Source: Gymnopus androsaceus JB14
Taxonomy: Eukaryota; Basidiomycota; Agaricomycetes; Agaricales; Omphalotaceae
Reading direction: 5' to 3'
NCBI GenBank assembly: GCA_009733575.1
Contig: ML769486.1
Location: 1 to 64,000, forward strand
DNA: 64,000 bases
In this document: piece by piece, positions 22,746-33,480 of the stretch
Layout: each line of letters starts with the position of its first letter
How positions within the stretch are numbered: position 1 is the stretch's first letter
The notes under the pieces: model-generated
Told to the model about the DNA's origin: nothing
Databases searched by the model: none
The model's input: only the letters and a program-made list of their open reading frames with translations
Translations under genes and position numbers: made by a program

Positions 22746-23780
22746 TTTTCGGGAACAAGAGAATCTCCAGAGGGAAAGGCTGCAGTGGCTGATTGATATT
22801 CTCCCTGGACTCGTAGGGGCATTGGATTTGAAGGAGGGAGGAAATGTCAATGTGGTTGATATTGGTTTGGATCCTCCAGCGCCGTTTACATCCGTAATAC
22901 CATTCTGGCTAGCAGGGATGGGTCCGTTAGTGGATCCAGGACCGGGACCGCTTGTCCCTGTGCCCACGTTGTAGTTCAAATTAGTAGGACCGGACGCTCC
23001 AGCACGCATCTCAACAACCTCCTCCTCATGTCTCCTTGAACATGGCGCACATGTCCATCCGTATCCTCTCAAAGGCTTCGCTTGAAGAGGCAGTTGAACA
23101 CAACACATGTGGATCGCATTGAACGGAGTCAGGGCTGTGCGCAAAATTGAATCCAATTTAATAAACTTCAGTAATTTTCGAGATGAGAGCATACCTTGGG
23201 CACCATTCACTGCAAGTGGGAGTAGCACAGATATGAATAGTATCTGTAAGATCTGGGACAACTTCTTTCTCTGCTGCTGTATTCGTAGCGTTCTTGGAGT
23301 GTTTTTCGCACAATTTCTGGGACTGTTGATGCGTGAATAGGGAGGAATTATTAGTGACTGGTCACTAGATGCATTCGCACTCACCATTCCTAACATCCCC
23401 AACCCTCAAAACCTCAAACTCCTTCTTGATATATGGATCAAACAACCTACTAAAGTAAAATCTATTGCCCCGCTTCTTCCATCCTATGTACCACATGGCA
23501 TTTAGCCCTGGCGTGATTGAGAGGAAGGACTTTGGAATAAATTGAAGCCAAGAGGAGACAAGAGTCTTTGAGAGGAGGCCGGTCGAGGAAGTCTCGCAGG
23601 CGGTAGTACCAGGCCAAACAGACGCAGGTGAACAATGATGAATTAGGTGGGGATCCCTCGAGTCCAAGAAACTCCATAATTTGAGCAATAGAGTATGGCA
23701 TCCTGTCTCTGATTGACCACAAAGGTGAGACGTAGACATGGTCTATGAGGGGGATTCTCGCGCTCAGGCAAAGGATGGGA
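21930..23780 (-). pseudogene. BAH-PHD chromatin-type protein, damaged
   Basis: Minus-strand reading from about 23750 gives a BAH-type domain: DHVYVSPLWSIRDRMPYSIA, then LAWYYRLRDFLDRPPLKDS and PLNHARAKCHVVH. This matches the usual order of BAH conserved blocks (start, WYYR, final KCHV). A frame change at about 23480 precedes RFYFSRLFDPYIKKEFEVL, which often follows BAH in mushroom BAH-PHD proteins. A PHD-like half-finger follows at about 23100-23020 (CCVQLPLQAKP, GYGWTCAPCSRRHEEE). Downstream exons are helical (YLDEFSKALASEVCMLLGEV) and end in a Pro/Lys-rich tail near 21950. BAH and PHD modules bind nucleosomes or histone tails. The frameshift and the 90-bp duplication suggest it is not intact. 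It sits between the KDZ gene and the RG-rich gene, all on the minus strand. Confidence 0.6.
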
Positions 23781-24059
23781 GCTTTGGTGGTAAGTGGCGG
23801 TAAAAAAGAAAGAGGTTACCTCAGCATCAAACAAGCACTAATAAGCGTCAAATTGCTTCACTCAAATTCCAACTCTTTCGCTACTGCATTTGCACTCCAA
23901 ACCTTAAACTGCAGCTCTCAATATATGAATCTTTGTACAAGAATGAATGAAACCAGAGATACTAGTAAAGTAAGTAATGCAGAATGACTACATGATTGCT
24001 GAACTGACTCGGAGGCCATAAGTTAGTCTATGAGTTGGAGTATACCGTTGCGTCAGTGA

Positions 24060-27000
24060 GCAAAGGAGTCCACAAAGGATAAAAGACATACCTGGCGTCA
24101 AGATGTCCCCCGCCCACTCAGACATTCTGTTCCTCACTTCTTCTATTCGTTCCAGTTGCTCCTCAACGTAAGCTTTATCCCATTCTGCACATATCGCCCG
24201 CTGTTTCTGAATCAGATTTACAAGTGTTTCTCCTTGAGCTATTGGGTCAAAACCACAACTGTCGTATGTCTTCTTGGCAGTGATGTATAGCTGTTCATAT
24301 GTTTTTGCTTGGCATCAAGCAAATGCAATGTGCCCAAAGGAATACTTCTTCAGGTCTGCCAATGTTTTCAATTCCACCGCCTTTTTGGACCACTTCTCCT
24401 GCATCATGCCAAATGCGCAAATGCAGTTACCAAATTCAGCTTGGTGTTTTTCGCAGACTTCACGCCATTGTTCCATCTCCTTGGCATGAAACCAGGTGAT
24501 ACGGTCACCTACAGAGATAATGAGCAAGTTATATCTATAGATAAACAATAAATTGCTCACTTTCCTCTTCGTATTGAGCTAAGTCTTCTGATTGTCCACT
24601 CACACCAAACGTTAGTCTTGTAGTCCAAATCCATCCGTCTTCGGTATTCTTCTCTTTGCCTTTGCCTTTCCTGTCCTTGTTGGGCTTGCGGATACCTGAA
24701 AACAAGTTAAAAAAGCGGGGTATTCACCAAGAACATAATACATACCTTGAGCTTGTCGATTGCTTCGTGTACCGGCCATAGATGCAGCCTCTTGGAGTAC
24801 ACCACCTTCATCATCTTCAATCATGTTGTCTTCTGTTGTGAAAGTGGTGCTATAAAGTTGTCCATCTGTTCTACGAGAATCTCCTAGCTTGCGAGGTTGG
24901 AAGGTTGAACGGCGGACAGTGTCGGATACAACCATAATTGGGAGCTCCTCCGAGGTAGCACAGCCAAGAGCAATCAGTGCTTGTCGTGCTCGGTTGTAGT
25001 CTGCAATGCAGCAGTCTCGCTCAACCTCAATTCTCTTAAGCTGCAGTGTTGACCTTAGTCCAGCATTTGTACCTCTCTCGTTCTCCATCTTCTGCGTATG
25101 AGTGATGGAGTAAGCCTTTGCAGCTTTTTGAACTGCCTTCATGCCATCATACAGCTCACCCTCCTGCAACTTTGCCTCGATGTCAACAAGGGTTAGTCCT
25201 TGACAAACCTTGGGATCCGAAGGTGGAATGAATGTATCTTGATCAGAGGATGGGATGTCGGATGGAAGATATAGCTTCTCCTTCTCCACTTCACCCGAAG
25301 CAAGGCTGCTAACTAAATCCTCAACGCTGGGCATGACCACCACTTGAATCTCCCGGAAAGTTGTAATCTGGTCGGCTAATTTTGTACGCTGCGATTGGAT
25401 TTCTTTCTGAACAGTTTCCGTTTGATTCAGAGTAAGTCTTCCACAAATTTGTTCCCTAGAGAACAGATAAATCAGAATCAATTCACTGGTTGACAATACA
25501 AGTAACAAACTACATATATTGGATAGTGAGACCTTGTTGAATAAGGTATGCTGGCTTGTTGACTTCCTCAGTTGGCCTATTCCCTTTTGTCGACATCGCC
25601 GGCTTCTCCAAAATTTCCTCCGCTTCATCTTCACCTTCTGCACATTCTTCACCGGCAATGAGCTGCTGGTAAACCTGTTGTCTGGATGGAGCTAATGTTT
25701 TACTCAGTTATCTGCTGGAAGCTTGAGAAATAAAATCACCATTTGAGGAGCTATGCTGATAGATGCCTTGGATACTACCGTTTGGTAAGCGCTTTGCTTT
25801 GTTTGCCTTTTGCATCCAGCCATGAATGCGTTCATGATATGAAATGGTAAGCGATAAGAAGACCTGCCGTTGAGCTTGAAAAGCTGCAAAGCTTGCTTGT
25901 AGCCTGTCACATGCGTGATGTGCATCTTGACAATCTTCAACCAATTCCAGTATGTGTAATGAGCAGTAACAACCCCAATGCGATGCCCAGAGTTCATCTG
26001 CCTGACTGCCCCACCAAGTTGATTCATCTCCACCCATGGCATTTCTGCCATTTCACCATGAAAGTGCCCAGCGCCCGGGATGTAAGCTGTGTTGAAATTG
26101 TATTTACAGCTGTCTTTGTGGTCTTCGATATGCATTGCCAGTATGGAGCAGCGCATACGGTTGATGATATGGACGAAATCAGGGAAATTGGTTTGGAATC
26201 TTTTCGGAAGATTCACGCAGTACTGACAATTGCAGTCATACGAGAGCATGAAATCAGCGGTGCCATAGTGGTTGTGATCGTGTTTGTGTCGTGTATGTGA
26301 GAGAGCATGCTTGAGAGAATAATCGGTATAGGCAAAACTGATCGAATTATTAGTTCATGAAATGATACGAAGTGCTTAACTTACCCTTCTCCTTTACGAA
26401 GATTTACTGAAGATGATATAATGATGTGAGAGCATGCAATGTTCACTACACCTGAATAGCGCATGTTCTTGAATTTTTTCTTATTCTGGTTGTTGACGAT
26501 GTTGAGGTAATTGCAGGTGGATTTCTGAAAAAAGCTTCAATGCATCAATATCAGAAATAACATGGATGAACAAACCTCCTCAACCTCTGGAATTGTCTTC
26601 AGATATTCGTCAAAATCGGCTTGGTGTGGAAAGTATCCTATCCCATTTGCTGTCTCCAGCGATATGTCATTTGGATCGTTGTTCTTCTCATATTCATTCA
26701 CATGGAAATTGCCATCTGCAGTAAGCTGCTTCTGGTAGATGTGCCTATGTGTTATGAATCAGTATCAATATGTAGAACAGGTCTAAAATATAAACTTCAG
26801 CTCTTCTGGAGTCTTCTCCCAACCCCTTTCCATATTAAAACCATCTTTGGGACAGCTCGGACAATATAGCACCAAGGATCCTGGCATGCAATGAGGAAAC
26901 TCTTCACTCATGCTGAATGCCTGCCCAGTATGTTTGTCAAGACACAGTCGGCGCCATATATGGCCAGCCAGAAGGAACTGTTTGTAAGGATCCTAAACAC

Positions 27001-28004
27001 TTACTATATTAGATACAAGTAAGTTAGAGATGTTCAGACTCACTGGAACCTCGGCGGTAAATGCACCATCTGTAAGACGATGAAGAGCGCCCACATAGTC
27101 ATATGCTGACAGTTTTGAGGATAGATTATGTTCATGGTATTCATCAAGAACGCAAAACATCATCAAGGTTCGTGGATTTTTGGGGGTAGCAGGAAACAAC
27201 CGGGCCATCATACACTGCTTCATGTAGTCGGGGCTTCCATCACAGTAGCAATGTCTAATCCGTATAGCATGGACTCCATTTGTGTGCACTACGGTCATCT
27301 TGTAAGGTGTTGGATCTGGTTCCTTACATACGGAACCATAAGGACAAAGCAATATAGTGTACTGGTTACTGTCAAGGCACGAGATATCCATCTTGTGATA
27401 TAATCCCTCCTCTGGCTGCCAGACTCTCGCCCAATGGAAGGGATTGTTGATATGGTTGCAAATGAAGCAGGTCTCGCAAGAAGTTTGGTATTTAAAACAA
27501 TCGTTGCATTGGAATAAATGAGGTAGATTGGAGCCACACGGACAAGGGGTTGTTACTTCGGAGCCGGCTTCGCCAGAGAGGATATAAAATAGGAGGATAG
27601 GAAGGATAGCTATGAAATCCTCCATGGTTTGCGCATTCTAGATGAATAAGTATCGATGTATTGAACATACAAGCAAAAATCCCTACCCAAGTTTTTGCTG
27701 TCCCTTCAGTTGCCTCAGGATCAATGTCCGTGGATGTACTGGTGTCTTCCATTGACAGCTCTTGATGATCATCTTCTAATGGTAGAGATAGCGGGTCGGT
27801 AGCTAGATGTGATGCCAATTCAGAACCGACTTTAGAAAATTCTGCAATGGGAGGATCTAGCAGCGGAAGATAAGATCGAGTTTTCCGTTGCTCATCACCC
27901 TCCAAAGCTATCCGAGGAACTTTTGAGGGTGGTAGGACATGGGTTATGCCCGTATCTTTGTGCTTCAACTCCTTTTTGAGCTTGTTCCGATCGCTGGCTT
28001 TCAT
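24060..28004 (-). CDS. KDZ-family DNA transposase with CxC-type cysteine cluster
   Basis: The start ATG at 28004 (MKASDRNKLKKELKHKDTG) opens an acidic N-terminus. A 40-50 bp intron near 27690-27642 leads to a cysteine cluster (CPCGSNLPHLFQCNDC, CETCFICNHINNPFH) and then NGVHAIRIRHCYCDGSPDYM and LSAYDYVGALHRLTD. This is the CxC2-like head found on Kyakuja-Dileera-Zisupton transposases. The core follows across several introns: KNMRYSGVVNIACSH, SYDCNCQYCVNLPKRF, AYIPGAGHFHGEMAEMPW and EMNQLGGAVRQMNSGHR. The usual DGE before the core tryptophan reads HGE here, so the first acidic residue may be lost. The C-terminal coiled coil includes DIEAKLQEGELYDGMKAV. A possible stop or short intron at about 25710 needs checking. 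Coding runs to about 24060. It could be the enzyme that mobilises the neighbouring minus-strand genes. Confidence 0.8.
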
Positions 28005-28266
28005 CGTTAGAGGAAAGAAGATGTTATGCACAAAAATTGATGCTGTGCATGCGAATTGTGTCAAGAGACAACAATATAGATTGAGCGCTTGAGCACCCGC
28101 TGATAGAAAAGGCTTAATTACAATGAACAGTTTGCGTTTGACACCGAATCTGATCAAAGGAAAGGCAATGTATAAATGTACATCCTTTACTACGTATTCC
28201 CTCAATCCATCTCAACATTGCTGTCCTCTTTTTCTTCCGAGTCGCTGCTGGTAATATCCTCCTCAT

Positions 28267-28474
28267 TGTAACGCCTCTGATCCCTGATCAGCAGGACCTT
28301 AGTCTCTACAAGTGGCGGCGCATTCCCGCGCCTGCCAATATTCTATATTATAATTATTATATTGTAGACAAACCTTAGCTTTAAACCATCACCTCGCAAG
28401 TATACCTGAAATAAATCCAGTAGTACTCGTTGGCGTGATACTAAGGCTCTAGGCTCCATTTAGGAGCCGTTACA
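28267..28474 (+). repeat. 5' LTR (208 bp)
   Basis: Begins TGTAACGCCTCTGATCCC and ends GGAGCCGTTACA. It is the same length as the repeat at 31961 and differs from it at about six positions. The first and last seven bases are inverted (TGTAACG/CGTTACA). Confidence 0.9.
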
Positions 28475-28515
28475 CTTTTTTGAGTACTAGTGTACTCTTC
28501 AGCGATCCCCGCGAG

Positions 28516-31500
28516 ATGCCGAGTCATTACGACGACTCAGGTTATGGTGACGTGGTAAATGTCGCCAATAACCATTATTGGAATTGCTAAGGCAATTCCA
28601 GCAATGACGATGTTTTTAACATCGTCAACCGTTCAAAAAAGATTCACAGCAGTGAATCTTACAACAGTGACCGTTTTTGTATCACTGGTGCCAGCGCATG
28701 CGCGGGCACAAATGATTTTAAGCCTGACTCGCGTTGGGCTGGAAATAATAATGTTCAGTTTGAACATTCAAATGTGGCCTTGACCACGCTTGAATCACCG
28801 ATTGGGTCATCCCAATCCGGTGATTTCTTTCAATTATGTGCAACAGCACAGTCCACAAGCCAAAAGGCTCTCTGTGAGATTTCGAAGCTCAGGGAAATGT
28901 TAGCAAACGCTAACATAACACAGTCCACTCCTCCGGGAGACGTTCCATACTGGAACGTTAGAGATATTGACGGCGATTGGCAGCCCAGCTACAGCTGGAC
29001 AGGCACAAAGCCTTGCAGTCATCCCCGCACACCTGGGGGTGAATATTCACCTCCAGGTGACTCTCTGACACCTCTGGTGTTCTTGTCTCCCACTCCCGCT
29101 CCTCTTCCTCATCTCCCTTCGTCTCCCACACCTTCCCCTCGTGTCCAAGAAATTGGAAATACCCAATTCCCTGACCAGGGAATTAAAAATTGGGCTGGAA
29201 ACAATGTCAATGTTTATAACATTGTCAAACCAAGTCATTTTCATGACTCGGTGCCCCAGGATGCGTCCCGCATCATACCCCAGCTTGACTCTAGTCAAGC
29301 TAAACGTCCATATGTTCATTCCGAACGTTTTGGCGCAGCTCCCGTTGCGCCTTATTCCCAAATTGGATTAAAAACCCAATTTGGGAAGACACCGAGTCAT
29401 TTTCACGACTCAGTGCCCCATAATGCATCTTGCATTGTGGAAAACACACCCCAGCTCGACTGCAGTCGAGCTGACACTCGAAACGTTCATGCTGAATGTT
29501 TTGGCGTGACTCCAGTTACGCCTAATTCCCAAATTGGATTAAAGCCCCAATTTGGGAATTCTTCTCAATTGTGTGCTTCTGCACATGAAACGAGCCTTCA
29601 TGATGTGAGGAACATCATGAAGAGCTTGTCCCAGCTCGACAGGAGTCGAGCTGAACATCCTCACGTTCCCCCAGAACATTCTGGCATGGTTCTAGCCCCG
29701 CCAAATTCCCGGATTGGAGTAAAAACCCAACTCAGGAATTTTTCTCGATCATGTGGTTCTGCACACGATTCGAGCCCCCATGATGTACCCTGCATCATGA
29801 AAAGCTCACCCCAGCTCGATCCTAGTCGAGCTGATTGTTGATACGTTCAAATTGAACATTTTGGTGCAGCTCCGGCTACACCAAATACCCAAATTGGGTC
29901 AAATACTCAATTTGGGAAGTCACCAAGTCGTGAAAACGATTCGGTGACCCACAATGCTCCCCGCATTGTGCAAAACCAAGTTCAGCTTGACTATAGCCAA
30001 GCTGGACCCTTCTATGTTCTTACGGAACATGTAGGTGTGGCTCCGGCTGCACCCAATTCCCAAATTGGGCTAATACCTCAATTTGGGAATTCTAGTGCCA
30101 GTGTACACGCTGGCACAAATGAGCTGCGACCCAATTTACGTTGGGCTAATGGCAATGCTATTTGCACTGCCAAACCAAGCAACTCGGCACTTCAATCACC
30201 AATTGGGTCATCCCAATTCAATGATTTCTTTGAAGCATGTGCGAAAGCACAGGCTGCGAGCCAAAAGGCTCTCCATGAACTTTCAGAGTTCACGGAAAAT
30301 TTTCAGCTCGACCCACATCGGGCCAATGGCAATGTTTGTTACATTGCCAAACCAAGTCGTTTTCACGACTCGGTGTTTAATAAGGCCAAGGACACTGTCC
30401 CAGGCATGGTTCAGCTTGACTCTGGTCAGGCTGAACATCATAGTGTTCCATGCAAACATCTTAGCATGGCTAATGCCATGCTCACGCACAGTTTTCAGCT
30501 TGACTCTGGTCAAGCTGAGTATCCAAACGTTCTACCTGAACGTTTTAGTGTGGCTAACGCCACACTCAAATCACCGTTTGGGTTACCCCAAAACTTGTTA
30601 CCTGACCAAGTCCATCCTAGGATTGACTCGGGAGGACAAACTCATTGAGGAGAGGACCCACATGGGAACGTCAGAGATACTGACGGAGACCGATGGGCTG
30701 ACATTGCTCAGACAGGCCTAAGACCTTCCTGTCATCCCCGCTCATCTGATGGTGAAATTTCACTGCCAGATGTCTCTCTGACACTTCCCGTGTCCTCATC
30801 TCCCCCTCCCACCCTGGTTCCTCCCCCTTGCATCGATCCACATCCCGAATCAACTCAAGAGGAGAGGTTCACCCCATGGAAGGCCATGCCTTCCAAATTG
30901 ACGGTGGTACATGGTACCACTGTAAATCCATGTTTTGGCACAACCAGGCCCTTGAAAAGGGATTGGATGGACCGAGTCGCTGTCCAGCGACTCCATGACC
31001 AAGATCTCCAAGAAATTGGAGATTCACAATTCCCTGACCAGGGAATTCTTTTTAATATCAATGGGTACCCCATTGATAGACTCCTGGACAGTGGGAAAGA
31101 CCCACCGTCCAGAAATTGTGGGGGGCAAATCTGTCGTAAACTACGATGGATTTCTGAAACTCACGGAGCAAGCTCAAAATGTGTACAACGTTCACAAGCA
31201 AGCTTCTTTTCTCTTTGAGAGGGGGAGGGCCAGTGTAGAAATACACTAGCTCACTCTACATCTCAAGTATGTGAGATTAAAAATCCCTCGAAACACGATT
31301 CGCCAGAGGATTGGGTATGGTACATCCAGATGTACCCCAACCAATGTCCTACTGGCATAAAGTATGAACACAATGATCATACTCTTACCCGTAATGTACG
31401 TGGATGGTTACTAGTAAGTAACCATGCCCCAGTTATAGCAGCGGGGACTTCCAAGGTGAAGCAGCATTGCTTCACCTTACGAACAGCGGAGTTGTTCACA

Positions 31501-31767
31501 ACTCCAGGACTTTATGCATCCATTACCGGATGTGATGAGACAAATATTGTCTCGAATATTTCAACATCACCATATACTGGTGCCATTGATAATGCTACGT
31601 TGTATGATGTAGCCTTGTTTTACGCCTCCCAAGGCATTACCATTGAAATGGGAAAAGACATAACCGTCTTTTCCCTTCAGTGGTTGACTATGTTCCGTAC
31701 AACGGACCCTAGTCTTGGATGCGAGTTACGTGCAACACATGACCGTGTTCTTCACTCCCATTTCTGA
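28516..31767 (+). CDS. Long gag-position reading frame made of hairpin-encoded repeats
   Basis: From MPSHYDDSGYGDVVNVANN at 28516, a single frame runs about 1,080 codons to a stop at 31767. It is broken only by stops at about 28588, 29839, 30646 and 31216. The middle repeats a peptide of about 55-60 residues with blocks such as PSHFHDSVP, QLDSSQA, NSQIGLKPQFG and VHSERFG. The last part (about 31220-31767) is non-repetitive (SPEDWVWYIQMYPNQCPTG). A Pro-rich stretch lies at about 29080-29150. By position it would be a gag, but it matches no gag motif I know. The frame persists although the DNA is almost all hairpin, so the protein may be real, or hairpin words with lengths fitting codons may keep it open by construction. 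The stops imply this copy is dead. Confidence 0.5.
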
Positions 31768-31905
31768 ATACATGGCACGCTACCATGCATTCAAAATCCC
31801 AGGACATATTCACGACACGCTATTGTGAATATGTTCCCAACTTCAACTATCAAGTTGAAGTTCTCACAAATATGCTCCAGCTGGGTTGACACGCTATCAA
31901 ACCAG
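28520..31905. repeat. Chain of dozens of different short hairpins
   Basis: Adjacent inverted repeats with 6-12 bp stems and loops of about 3-8 nt follow one another with little spacing. Examples checked by eye: 28580-28599, 28606-28626, 28639-28660, 28750-28768, 28897-28916, 28940-28958, 29030-29059 (30-nt near-perfect palindrome), 29165-29184, 29208-29224, 29282-29301, 31319-31336, 31404-31425, 31453-31478, 31490-31505, 31537-31553, 31568-31582, 31650-31675, 31771-31787, 31805-31833 and 31839-31862. Stem sequences differ from hairpin to hairpin. The LTRs and the Pro-rich stretch at 29080-29150 lack them. Confidence 0.85.
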
Positions 31906-31960
31906 TTGGGGGCCCCTTTCCTTTTCGATTGAACTGTAGGCTCAATCTGGCTGGGGAGGG

Positions 31961-32168
31961 TGTGACGCCTCTGATCCCTGATCAGCAGGACCTTAGTCTC
32001 TACAGGTGGCGGCGCATTCCCGCGCCTGCCAATATTCTATATTATAATAATTATATTGTAGACAAACCTTAGCTTTAAACCATCACCTCGCGAGTATACC
32101 TGAAATAAATCCAGTAGTACTTGTTGGCGTGATACTAAGGCTCTAGGCTCCATTTAGAAGCCGTTACA
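31961..32168 (+). repeat. 3' LTR (208 bp)
   Basis: Begins TGTGACGCCTCTGATCCC directly after GGCTGGGGAGGG and ends GAAGCCGTTACA. It is followed by the CTCAT target duplication. Confidence 0.9.
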
Positions 32169-32639
32169 CTCATACAATGGATAGTCACTGTCATAGATAG
32201 GAGGAGAGGTGGGCCTTTTGACATTGCTCTCCGCATCCTGCTCCTGAAACCAACGAGTCCTGAAATCAACCTTGCCGTGAATGTTGAAGGCTACTATCTC
32301 AATATCATCTTCAACATCCTCCTCATCATCGCTGACTTGCAACTGATCCAGGGAGAGTCCATTCGAGCTTCTGACACCGTTAGCTGTAAAATTCAAAAGA
32401 TCAGCACAAATATAAATGCACTCAAACTCAGCTCACTGTTTCCGTACAACCTTTGAAATTCAGCAGTTTTAAGCTCATCACGCACTTCAGGCTGCCCCAT
32501 TTTATATCTTCTTAGATAGTCCAAAGTGTAACAATCCAGTAACTAATATGATCAAAATCCACAGGAAATCCAGGGCCCTGGAATCCATACGCCCTGCCTG
32601 GAATCCATACGGCTAGGACCTCTGGCACCCTTTGGATAT

Positions 32640-33480
32640 GGATTCCATGCACTAGTAAATATAGTAGTGTATGGATTCCATGCATGTTGCATGGAATCCA
32701 TGCACTAGTAAAAATAGTAGCATATGGATTCCATGCATGTCGCATGGAATCCATGCACTAGTAAAAATAGTAGGGTATGGATTCCATGCATGTCGCATGG
32801 ATTCCATACACTGGTAAATATAGCAGTGTATGGATTCCATGCATGTCGCATGGAATCCATGCACTAGTAAAAATAGTAGTGTATGGATTCCATGCATGTC
32901 GCATGGAATCCATGCACTAGTAAAAATAGTAGGGTATGGATTCCATGCATGTCGCATGGATTCCATACACTGGTAAATATAGTAGTGTATGGATTCCATG
33001 CATGTCGCATGGAATCCATGCACTAGTAAAAATAGTAGGGTATTGATTCCATGCATGTCGCATGGATTCCATACACTGGTAAATATAGTAGTGTATGGAT
33101 TCCATGCATGTCGCATGGAATCCATGCACTAGTAAAAATAGTAGTGTATGGATTCCCTGCATGTTGCATGGAATCCATGCACTAGTAAAATAGTAGTGTA
33201 TGGATTCCATACATGTCGCATGGAATCCATGCACTGGTAAAAATAGTAGGGTATGGATTCCATGCATGTCGATGGATTCCATACACTGGTAAAATATAGT
33301 ACTGTATGGATTCCATGCGTGTCGCATGGAATCCATGCACTAGTCAAAATAGTAGTGTATGGATTCCATACATGTCGCATGGAATCCATGCACTGGAAAA
33401 ATAGTAGGGTATAGATTCCATGCACTAGTCAAAAATAGTAGTGTATGAATTCCATGCATGTCGCATGGAATCCATACACT
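32640..33480. repeat. Left tandem array of hairpin units (about 58-60 bp each)
   Basis: Roughly 14 units of TATGGATTCCATGCATGT, then CGCATGGAATCCATGCACTA and a GTAAAAATAGTA linker. Each unit is itself a hairpin (ATGGATTCCATG against CATGGAATCCAT). Some units contain point changes or lost bases. Confidence 0.9.

Larger units (their letters stand above)
28267..32168 (+). mobile_element. Non-autonomous LTR retroelement, 3.9 kb, hairpin-packed interior
   Basis: Two 208-bp direct repeats bound the element. Each starts TGTRACG and ends CGTTACA. A polypurine stretch GGCTGGGGAGGG precedes the 3' copy. CTCAT at 28262-28266 and at 32169-32173 is an exact 5-bp target duplication. I count about six differences between the LTRs, so insertion is fairly recent. 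No protease, integrase or RT motif exists inside, and no primer-binding site was recognised. The interior is a single plus-strand frame built from hairpins. It sits inside the last exon of a minus-strand gene. Confidence 0.9.
28202..32500 (-). pseudogene. Acidic-tail hypothetical gene split by an LTR element
   Basis: The 5' part is at 32500-32174: MGQPEVRDELKTAEFQRLYG, an intron of about 55 bp, then QVSDDEEDVEDDIEIVAF and SPPIYDSDYPLYE. The 3' part is at 28266-28202: EDITSSDSEEKEDSNVEMD followed by TGA. Removing the LTR element with one copy of its CTCAT duplication joins the two parts in frame. The ATG lies only about 13 bp inside the foldback junction at 32514, so the true N-terminus may also have been cut off. 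The product is very acidic. No domain was recognised. Confidence 0.6.

Noticed and set aside
15700..28004. TET/JBP dioxygenase gene accompanying the KDZ transposase
   Set aside because: Such genes often travel with KDZ elements, but I found no HxD...H dioxygenase motif in any of the neighbouring reading frames.
28267..32168. CRISPR-like array (repeated short palindromes)
   Set aside because: The palindromes all differ and have no constant repeat with unique spacers. The context is a eukaryotic LTR element.
32512..33425. Long open minus-strand frames rich in MDSMRHAWNPY/ATCMESIHY repeats
   Set aside because: They arise because the repeat unit of the foldback array lacks stops in several frames. 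The same happens in the right array. No start context, introns or codon bias supports a protein.
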